Source of the DNA: Oscillospiraceae bacterium
GTDB taxonomy: Bacteria; Bacillota_A; Clostridia; Oscillospirales; Oscillospiraceae
Assembly (NCBI GenBank): GCA_017516785.1
Contig: JAFXAV010000013.1
Span: 1-12,100, forward strand
Direction of reading: 5' to 3'
DNA length: 12,100 nt
Positions 6,851 through 12,100 of this stretch are shown piece by piece. The translations under genes and the position numbers were made by a program. Numbering within the stretch: position 1 is the first letter of the stretch; the number at the start of each line of letters is the position of its first letter. The notes under the pieces are model-generated. The model saw only the letters and a list, made by a program, of their open reading frames with translations, made no database searches and had not been told where the DNA came from.

Positions 6851-6866
6851 GGGAGGGGATATTTTG
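6851..6866 (+). promoter_or_regulatory. Ribosome binding site that decides a TTG start
   Basis: GGGAGGGG at 6851-6858 ends five bases before TTG 6864. The next in-frame ATG at 6891 has no Shine-Dalgarno sequence upstream (CAGAAGTATCAGAAGT precedes it). Protein alignment with the paralogue would tolerate either start. Confidence 0.7.
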
Positions 6867-8225
6867 AAAATCATCAGAAGTATCAGAAGTATGAAGGACC
6901 TGTCTGAAAAAGAATTTCTGACACTGTTTTTCACTGGCTTCAGCACCAGTTTCCTGGTGGCGGCATTGTTTATGCCTGACTGGCAGGATATTCTGCCGGG
7001 CCTGCTGAGAATTCTCAGCCAGCCGACGAAGGGTTCCACCAATTTCTTTTCCGTGGGCGGCTATGCGGCTACCTTCTTTAACATGGGCCTGGTGGGTCTG
7101 ATCTGCACCGCCATGTACATCATTCCCGGCGAAAAACCCAACCATGCGGCAACTCTGGTGACCATCCTGACCACCGGATTCGGCTCCTGGGGCATCCATA
7201 TCCTGAATATGTGGCCCACCATGCTGGGCGTGATGCTCCACGCGGTGGTGCGCCGGGAAAAGTTGGGCGACCACACCAACCAGATGCTGTTCTCCACGGG
7301 TCTTGCTCCCTTTATGTCCGAGCTGATGGTCCGCTATCCCAATCCGGAAGTGACCGGATTTTCTCTTCCCGGTGTGGCGATTGCCTTTGCGGTGGGTATC
7401 ACGGTGGGCTTTTTCCTGCCTGCGGGTCTTTCAAACTCCCCGACGGTTCACAAGGGTTTTGACCTCTACTCCGCAGCCCTGCCTGTTGGCATGACTGCAT
7501 TTCTCTTGCAGGGATTTTTGTACCGGGCATCGGGTATCCCTGTGCCGGATGCGGTGTCCGATTTGTCGGTATCCTCCTGGACCATAGCAAACACCTTCTG
7601 CATCATCCTGTTTTCCAGCTGCGTTATCATCGCCTTTATCATGGGTTGCGGCCCGAAGGAGTACTGGAAGCTAATGAGCGACCCGGAGCCGGTGGTGAAT
7701 TTCTCTGCTACCTACGGCAATGCCACCATGCTGATGAACGTGGGCCTTTACGGCTTCTTCATTCTGGCCTACTATAACATCATTGGTGCAGAGTTCAACG
7801 GCGTTACCTTCGGCGTCATGTTCTGTATGCTCTCCACCTGCAATGCAGGCTCCCATCCCGCCAACGTCTGGCCCATCACCCTGGGCTACGGCCTGGCATC
7901 CATGCTTTTCCAGTTGCTGGCTGTGTTCACCGGCGGCGAGTTTACCCAGTATCTGCACTCCCAGGCCATCATCGTTGGCCTGTGCTATGCCAATGGTCTC
8001 AGCCCCATCGGCGACAAGTACGGCTGGCGCTATGGCCTGGTGGCGGCTATGATGCATTTCTGCATGGTTACCACCGTGCCGGAGCTCCACGGCTCCATGT
8101 GCCTGTATAACGGCGGCTTCACAGCAGCCCTGGTTTGCCTGCTGATGATTCCGGGTCTGGAACGGAATTTCAAGACCAAGCTGGAACGCCGGGCAGCAAG
8201 AGCTCTGGCAAAAGAGAATAAATGA
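6864..8225 (+). CDS. Polytopic membrane protein, DUF1576-like, second paralogue
   Basis: This 453-residue protein is co-linear with the preceding membrane protein; about half of the residues appear identical by eye. Shared blocks are GGYAATFFNMGLVGL (65-79), FGSWGIHILNMWPTMLG (106-122), MLFSTGLAPFMSELMVRYP (141-159), HKGFDLYSAA (196-205), NAGSHPANVWPITLGYG (327-343), YANGLSPIGDKYGW (375-388) and LYNGGFTAA (414-422). It has the same ten to twelve predicted membrane segments, plus a short basic C-terminal tail (about 434-453, ERRAARALAKENK) absent from the paralogue. The start is TTG 6864, supported by GGGAGGGG. It has its own promoter and terminator, so it can be expressed separately from the folate operon. 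Function is unknown; tandem duplication suggests either a hetero-oligomer or different substrates. Confidence 0.8.
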   Translation: MKIIRSIRSMKDLSEKEFLTLFFTGFSTSFLVAALFMPDWQDILPGLLRILSQPTKGSTNFFSVGGYAATFFNMGLVGLICTAMYIIPGEKPNHAATLVTILTTGFGSWGIHILNMWPTMLGVMLHAVVRREKLGDHTNQMLFSTGLAPFMSELMVRYPNPEVTGFSLPGVAIAFAVGITVGFFLPAGLSNSPTVHKGFDLYSAALPVGMTAFLLQGFLYRASGIPVPDAVSDLSVSSWTIANTFCIILFSSCVIIAFIMGCGPKEYWKLMSDPEPVVNFSATYGNATMLMNVGLYGFFILAYYNIIGAEFNGVTFGVMFCMLSTCNAGSHPANVWPITLGYGLASMLFQLLAVFTGGEFTQYLHSQAIIVGLCYANGLSPIGDKYGWRYGLVAAMMHFCMVTTVPELHGSMCLYNGGFTAALVCLLMIPGLERNFKTKLERRAARALAKENK

Positions 8226-8231
8226 ACGAGT

Positions 8232-8268
8232 CCCCCGACGGTGAAAGCCGCTCGGGGGTCTTTCGTTT
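8232..8268 (+). terminator. First terminator after the second membrane paralogue
   Basis: CCCCCGA (8232-8238) pairs with TCGGGGG (8252-8258). An inner CGG (8239-8241) pairs with CCG (8248-8250), with one bulged C at 8251. A short interrupted T-rich tail TCTTTCGTTT follows. The structure starts six bases after the stop codon. Confidence 0.82.
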
Positions 8269-8272
8269 CTAC

Positions 8273-8300
8273 AGTTGCACCTTTGGGTGCAACTTTTTTT
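8273..8300 (+). terminator. Second tandem terminator, host/phage boundary
   Basis: GTTGCACC (8274-8281) pairs perfectly with GGTGCAAC (8286-8293) around TTTG, followed by seven T (8294-8300). It lies directly after the previous terminator and 34 bases before the first phage gene, so the phage genes are insulated from upstream transcription. No promoter is recognisable between here and 8335. Confidence 0.93.
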
Positions 8301-8334
8301 GTTTCCGGGGGTTCGGATGAAAAGGAGGAGAGCT

Positions 8335-8655
8335 ATGGACCGGAAAACGGGAGAGAAACAGCTGAAAGAACGAATCAAGACCGGGAAAATTTCCAGGTCG
8401 GATGTGACACGGCGGCTGGCTGAGCTGGCCTTCGGGAAGGCCAATGACTGCGTGCGGCTTGCTCTGGAGGATGAGCCGAATCTGGGACGGCTGGATTTGA
8501 GCCTGCTCAGCGAGGTCAAGCGCAACGACAAGGGGACAGTGGAAATCAAGCTCATCGACAGGCTGCGGGCCCTGGAGCAGCTGGCTCAGGTGGCAGGGGA
8601 AGAATCAGAGGATCTGGACCTGTTCCTGCGGGCTCTGGGCGGTGGGGAGGATTGA
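8335..8655 (+). CDS. Putative phage terminase small subunit
   Basis: This 106-residue, charged, soluble protein lies immediately upstream of the large terminase and overlaps it by four bases. Small terminase subunits recognise the packaging site on phage DNA and recruit the large subunit. The N-terminal half (RIKTGKISRSDVTRRLAELA, about 14-33) could form a DNA-binding helical region. The C-terminal part, EIKLIDRLRALEQLAQVAG (65-83), resembles the amphipathic oligomerisation helix common in these proteins. ATG 8335 is chosen because AAGGAGGAG (8322-8330) precedes it; an in-frame ATG at 8317 would place that site inside the gene. Sequence similarity is too weak by eye for a firm family call; position is the main evidence. 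Confidence 0.7.
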   Translation: MDRKTGEKQLKERIKTGKISRSDVTRRLAELAFGKANDCVRLALEDEPNLGRLDLSLLSEVKRNDKGTVEIKLIDRLRALEQLAQVAGEESEDLDLFLRALGGGED

Positions 8656-9920
8656 ACTACAGTAGATTTTCCCCGAAGCAGCGGACAGTACTGACCTGGT
8701 GGATACCGGGAAGCGAATATGAAGGGAAGGAAGCCATCGTCTGTGACGGTGCGGTACGGTCTGGGAAGACCCTCGCCATGGGGCTGTCCTTTTTTCTCTG
8801 GGCTATGCTCAGCTTCGACGGTCAGCGTTTTGGTGTCTGCGGCAAGACCATCGAGTCTCTGCGGCGAAATGTTTTGTCAGAGATTCTGCCGAAGCTGAAA
8901 AAGCTAGGGTTTCAGTGGAAGGAGAAGCGGTCGGAAAATTTGGTGACTATTCGTTTTCATGGCCGTGAAAATCGGTTCTACATCTTCGGCGGACGAGATG
9001 AAAGTTCTGCAAGTCTCATTCAGGGCATCACCTTTGCGGGGATTCTGCTGGATGAGGTGGCGCTGATGCCCCAGTCTTTTGTGGAGCAGGCCTGTGCCAG
9101 ATGTTCCGTAACCGGAAGTAGGCTCTGGTTCAACTGCAATCCCGCAGGGCCCACTCACTGGTTTTACAAGGCATGGATTCAGGAGGCACAGCAACGAAAC
9201 TGTCTGCGGCTTCACTTTACCATGGAGGACAATCCCTCTCTGTCACCTGCCATCCGTGAGCGGTACCAGCGGCTGTACACCGGCGTTTTCTACCGCAGGT
9301 TTATCCTTGGGGAGTGGGCCCAGGCGGAGGGCCGTGTCTACGACTTCTTTGGGCCGGAGATGGTGCAGCCGGTGCCGAAGGGGGACTTCGAAAAGTGGTA
9401 CGTTTCCTGCGACTACGGCACGGTGAATCCCACCTCCATGGGCCTCTGGGGACTGCAGAAGGGAATTTGGTACCGGGTGAAGGAGTTCTATTTCAGTTCC
9501 CGGACTGCTATGCGGCAGATGACCGATGAGGAATATGCGGGGGAGCTTCAGAAGCTGGCAGGGGAGCGGAGGCTCAGCGCCGTGATTGTGGACCCCTCGG
9601 CGGCAAGTTTTATTGAAGTGCTTCGCAGAAAGGGATTTCCTGTCCAGAAGGCGGAAAACGATGTGCTGTCCGGCATCCGGCTCACTTCCGATGCCCTGAA
9701 GGAGGGACGGATCGTTGTCTGCCAGGGATGCAGCGACTGCATCCGGGAGATGGATGAGTACGTCTGGGATTTAGGGAGCAGCGCCAGGGACCGGGTAAAA
9801 AAGGAGCATGACCACGCCATGGACGATATGCGCTATTTCGTGGCGACGGTGCTGGGGAAACGGGATACAGGCTTCACCGCCTGCACGGTGGAGCGAAGAA
9901 GAAAGGAGCGATTGAAATGA
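8652..9920 (+). CDS. terL: Phage terminase large subunit (PBSX/Terminase_3-like)
   Basis: This 422-residue ATPase-nuclease translocates and cuts phage DNA at the portal. Walker A is GAVRSGKT (33-40). Walker B is ILLDEVALM (131-139, Asp134-Glu135). The coupling motif is FNCNP (160-164). The nuclease domain begins near 250 with Asp254 in SCDYG, Asp314 in IVDPSAASF, and the final acidic cluster around 387-392 in DHAMDDMRY. Length is normal for the PBSX group. The start is taken as TTG 8652, overlapping the upstream TGA; FSPKQRTVL at 6-14 matches the usual N-terminal adenine-contact region, so little can be missing. GGGGAGG (8644-8650) is very close to this TTG, so initiation probably relies on coupling. 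The gene ends with an ATGA overlap into the portal gene. Assignment is firm. Confidence 0.93.
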   Translation: MNYSRFSPKQRTVLTWWIPGSEYEGKEAIVCDGAVRSGKTLAMGLSFFLWAMLSFDGQRFGVCGKTIESLRRNVLSEILPKLKKLGFQWKEKRSENLVTIRFHGRENRFYIFGGRDESSASLIQGITFAGILLDEVALMPQSFVEQACARCSVTGSRLWFNCNPAGPTHWFYKAWIQEAQQRNCLRLHFTMEDNPSLSPAIRERYQRLYTGVFYRRFILGEWAQAEGRVYDFFGPEMVQPVPKGDFEKWYVSCDYGTVNPTSMGLWGLQKGIWYRVKEFYFSSRTAMRQMTDEEYAGELQKLAGERRLSAVIVDPSAASFIEVLRRKGFPVQKAENDVLSGIRLTSDALKEGRIVVCQGCSDCIREMDEYVWDLGSSARDRVKKEHDHAMDDMRYFVATVLGKRDTGFTACTVERRRKERLK

Positions 9921-11056
9921 GATGGAAGAAGAAGGAAGCGGCGCCTGTGGCGGCTGTTTGTCAGCTCCGGGGCGGCAGAACCCATCCTTTCGGGGCGCTG
10001 CGGGGCTATGTACCCTTAAGCACCGGAGAGGAGCGGATGTACCGGGAGATGCGGGAGGCGATTCCGGTTCTCGATGCGGCGGTGGGCAAGCTGGTTCGGC
10101 TCAGTGGCGGTTTTCAGGCGGAATGCCAAAATCCGAAAGCCCAGGAAAAGCTGAATGAGTTTCTGCGGAGTGTCCCCTGTGGGAGAGGGCAGTTCGGCAT
10201 AAACAATTTTCTGGCGGGGTATTTAGACAGCCTTTTGACCTACGGCAGAGCCGTGGGGGAGATGGTTGTTGCAGGCGGCAAGCTTCGGGCGGTGTGCTGG
10301 GGGGATGTGACCGCACTGGAAATCGAAGAGGGGGATTCTCCTCTGGAAATGGTGATCTGGGGGCCTGATGACCACGGGATGCTGCGGCCCCTGCCCTATC
10401 AGCAGCTGCTGCTTTTCACCACCATGAATCCGGAGCCGGGCAGTCCCTACGGTGTCAGCATGTTCCGGGGGATGCCCTTCCTGGCGGATATTCTGATGAA
10501 AATCTACGAGACCGTCGGCACCAACTGGGAGCGGGCGGGAAATGTCCGCTACAGCGTCATCTGCAAGGGTGATGATCTGGATGCGGCCGTTGCCCAGGAG
10601 CGAACCAAAGCCATCGCTTCCGAGTGGTCCCGGGCCATGGAGGAAGGGAAAAACGGCACTGTCCGGGACTTTGTGGCTGTGGGCGATGTGGAGATCAAGG
10701 TTATCGGCGGGGAAAGTCCCATTCTGGATTCCGAAGTGCCGGTGCGGCAGATTCTGGAGCAGCTGGTGTCCAAGACCGGTCTGCCCCCGTTCCTGTTGGG
10801 CCTGAACTGGACCACCACGGAACGGATGAGCGCACAGCAGGCGGATATTCTGACCAGCGAACTCTGGGCCATTCGCCGGACGGTGCAGCCTGCCCTGGAG
10901 CGGGTGTGCAAACTCTATCTGGCGCTGGAGGGCCTTGACAACCGGGTGGAGATTATTTGGGATGACATCAGTCTGCAGGATATTACCGAGGAGGCCAGGG
11001 CAGATCTTTATCGTGCCCAGGCTGAAAAATACCGCAGGGAAGCACAGGGAGGTTAA
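9917..11056 (+). CDS. Phage portal protein
   Basis: This 379-residue protein would form the dodecameric ring at the capsid vertex through which DNA is packed. Recognisable portal features are the N-terminal REAIPVLDAAVGKLVRL (46-62), the NFLAGYLDSLLTYGRAVGEM region (97-116), FTTMNPEPGSPYGVSMFRG (167-185), the clip-side EILEQL-like segment and the SKTGLPPFLLGLNWTTTERMSAQQAD block (285-310), which matches the gLPP.LLG...t...n pattern of HK97-type portals. The C-terminal helix (about 360-377) is charged. ATG 9917 overlaps the terL stop and follows AAAGGAG (9902-9908). Length is in the normal range. Two bases separate it from the protease gene. Position after terL and before the protease makes the call firm; the exact portal subfamily is not certain. 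Confidence 0.9.
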   Translation: MRWKKKEAAPVAAVCQLRGGRTHPFGALRGYVPLSTGEERMYREMREAIPVLDAAVGKLVRLSGGFQAECQNPKAQEKLNEFLRSVPCGRGQFGINNFLAGYLDSLLTYGRAVGEMVVAGGKLRAVCWGDVTALEIEEGDSPLEMVIWGPDDHGMLRPLPYQQLLLFTTMNPEPGSPYGVSMFRGMPFLADILMKIYETVGTNWERAGNVRYSVICKGDDLDAAVAQERTKAIASEWSRAMEEGKNGTVRDFVAVGDVEIKVIGGESPILDSEVPVRQILEQLVSKTGLPPFLLGLNWTTTERMSAQQADILTSELWAIRRTVQPALERVCKLYLALEGLDNRVEIIWDDISLQDITEEARADLYRAQAEKYRREAQGG

Positions 11057-11058
11057 GT

Positions 11059-11955
11059 ATGGAAATCAAAAAAGCAACGGAAATCAAAACCGGCGGGGTG
11101 CCTACGGCAGCGCAGCTGGAAGCCATCAATGTCCACGCAAAGGCAAAACTCAGTGCAGAGCAGGTCTATGTCTTTTCTCTGAGACTCTGTGATGATTCTG
11201 TAGACCGGGACGGGGAGCGGTTTGACACCGCTGCGCTGCCGGTTCTTGCCAGACTCTTCATCGGCAAGACCGGCATTGTGGATCACCGGTGGAGCGCCGA
11301 GAATCAGGTGGCCCGGATTTTTGAGACTCAGGTGGTGCAGGAGGATCGGGTCAGCTATATCAAGGCCTGGGCCTATATCCGCCGTGGCGGCGCCAATGAG
11401 GAGATCATCGCGGATATCGAGGCAGGGATCAAGAAGGAAGTATCTGTCGGCTGCGCCATGGGGCGGGCAGTTTGCTCCGTCTGCGGCAGCGACTACGGCA
11501 CCTGCGGACATATGAAGGGCGAGCATTACGATGGGCAGCTTTGCTGCGCCATTCTGAAAGAGCCTATGGATGCCTACGAATTTTCTTTCGTGGCGGTGCC
11601 AGCCCAGCCCAATGCTGGGGTGCTGAAGGGTCTCGGCGGCGGGAAGCGGAGCCTGAAGGAGCTGGCTGACGAATTCGGCGCCCAGGGGGAATATCGGGCG
11701 CTTTTCAAGGATGCCCAGCTGGGGCGGCAGTATGCTTCCCAGATCCGGGATGATGTGGTGCGGCTGTGCCTGAGTCTGGAACTGGGGGCAGAGGAACCGG
11801 TTCTGCGTTCCATCGTGAATACTGCGGGGGCAGAGGATCTTCTGAAGCTGAAGGCGGCTCTTGAAAACCGTCTGGCAGAAAGCCTGCCCATGGTGACCCA
11901 GCTGAGCGGCAGCTTTACGAGGGGCGAAGCAATCGAAAGCGGGTTTATGATCTGA
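11059..11955 (+). CDS. Phage prohead maturation protease with a Cys-rich insert
   Basis: This 298-residue protein fits the herpesvirus/HK97-type prohead serine protease fold, which trims scaffold and capsid proteins before DNA packing. Likely catalytic residues are His76 (IVDHRWS), Ser129 (KKEVSVGCAM) and an acidic residue near Glu174 (YEFSFVAVPAQPNAGV). Between Ser129 and that block is an insert C139-x2-C142-x6-C149-x1-H151, followed by C162 and C163, which looks able to bind a metal. The C-terminal region (195-298) is helical and charged and may act as scaffold, as in fused protease-scaffold genes. GGGAGG (11047-11052) precedes ATG 11059. The frame is intact to TGA 11953-11955. Only four bases separate the stop from the right repeat, and no capsid gene follows in the window. 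Confidence 0.85.
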   Translation: MEIKKATEIKTGGVPTAAQLEAINVHAKAKLSAEQVYVFSLRLCDDSVDRDGERFDTAALPVLARLFIGKTGIVDHRWSAENQVARIFETQVVQEDRVSYIKAWAYIRRGGANEEIIADIEAGIKKEVSVGCAMGRAVCSVCGSDYGTCGHMKGEHYDGQLCCAILKEPMDAYEFSFVAVPAQPNAGVLKGLGGGKRSLKELADEFGAQGEYRALFKDAQLGRQYASQIRDDVVRLCLSLELGAEEPVLRSIVNTAGAEDLLKLKAALENRLAESLPMVTQLSGSFTRGEAIESGFMI

Positions 11956-11959
11956 GGGG

Positions 11960-12099
11960 AATTGCAGTTTGTCGAGGTGTTTGGTGTCGAAGCCACCCTT
12001 GGCCCCCTCCCTGAGGGGGCTGGCAAAAATCTTTGATTTTTGACTGGGGGAGTGTCGTAAAGTCGATAGGACACTCCCTCCGTCTCGCCTTACGGCGAG
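11960..12099 (-). repeat. Right copy of the 140-bp multi-hairpin repeat, inverted
   Basis: This is the exact reverse complement of 1-140, with all four hairpins preserved and no mismatch seen. It starts four bases after the prohead protease stop and runs to the last base but one of the window. The extra C at 12100 is one base beyond the left copy, so the element or its host context continues outside the window. Because both copies sit at the very ends, a break of the assembly at a repeat is as likely as a functional paired terminus. Confidence 0.93.
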
Positions 12100-12100
12100 C

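Larger units (their letters stand above)
8335..11955 (+). mobile_element. Partial prophage: head packaging and maturation module
   Basis: Four consecutive genes in standard tailed-phage order (small terminase, large terminase, portal, prohead protease) overlap or are separated by at most two bases, as one translational unit. All four frames are open and show no lesions. The major capsid gene expected next is not present; instead the 140-bp repeat starts four bases after the protease stop. No integrase, repressor, tail or lysis gene and no att site is seen, so the extent of the prophage cannot be judged from this window. Confidence 0.85.

Noticed and set aside
5459..8225. FocA/NirC-type formate channels encoded beside fhs
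   Set aside because: The proteins are about 430-450 residues with an internal duplication; FocA proteins are about 280 residues with a different signature, so similarity is of context only.
8335..11955. Defence island or satellite (PICI-like) interpretation
   Set aside because: No integrase, repressor, primase or defence gene is present in the window, and the four genes are ordinary phage packaging genes.

Overview
The window looks like a chromosomal fragment of a GC-rich Gram-positive gut bacterium of the class Clostridia, probably of the Oscillospirales type. This is inferred from strong GGAGG-type ribosome binding sites, sigma-A-like promoters, factor-independent terminators with T-runs, a three-gene fhs-fchA-folD tetrahydrofolate cassette, and a Firmicutes-style phage packaging module. 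No rRNA or tRNA is present to fix the taxonomy. All genes lie on the + strand.

Layout. (1) Positions 1-140 hold a repeat made of four consecutive hairpins. Its exact reverse complement occupies 11960-12099, so the window is bounded by a 140-bp perfect inverted repeat. (2) Positions 243-1914 encode an HD-domain phosphohydrolase and a trigger-factor-like FKBP chaperone that lacks the ribosome-binding N-domain. Each has its own visible promoter, and a strong terminator closes the region. (3) Positions 1999-6790 form one transcription unit: a near-consensus promoter, fhs (formate-tetrahydrofolate ligase), fchA (methenyl-THF cyclohydrolase), folD (methylene-THF dehydrogenase), and a polytopic membrane protein whose ATG overlaps the folD stop, followed by a terminator. 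(4) Positions 6793-8225 carry a second, paralogous membrane protein with its own promoter and a TTG start, followed by two back-to-back terminators. (5) Positions 8335-11955 are the packaging end of a tailed-phage genome: small terminase, large terminase, portal and prohead protease. The repeat begins four bases after the protease stop, where a major capsid gene would be expected.

How it fits together. fhs, fchA and folD interconvert formate, 10-formyl-THF, 5,10-methenyl-THF and 5,10-methylene-THF. The FolD here lacks the Lys and Gln used for cyclohydrolase chemistry in characterised bifunctional FolD/MTHFD enzymes, while a dedicated cyclohydrolase (fchA) sits directly upstream. This suggests division of labour. 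The two membrane proteins, which I assign tentatively to DUF1576, are internally duplicated and one is translationally coupled to folD. They are the best candidates here for an undescribed function, possibly membrane transport connected with one-carbon metabolism. The phage genes look like an unrelated insertion or prophage part, insulated by terminators. No integrase, attachment site, CRISPR array or defence system is visible.
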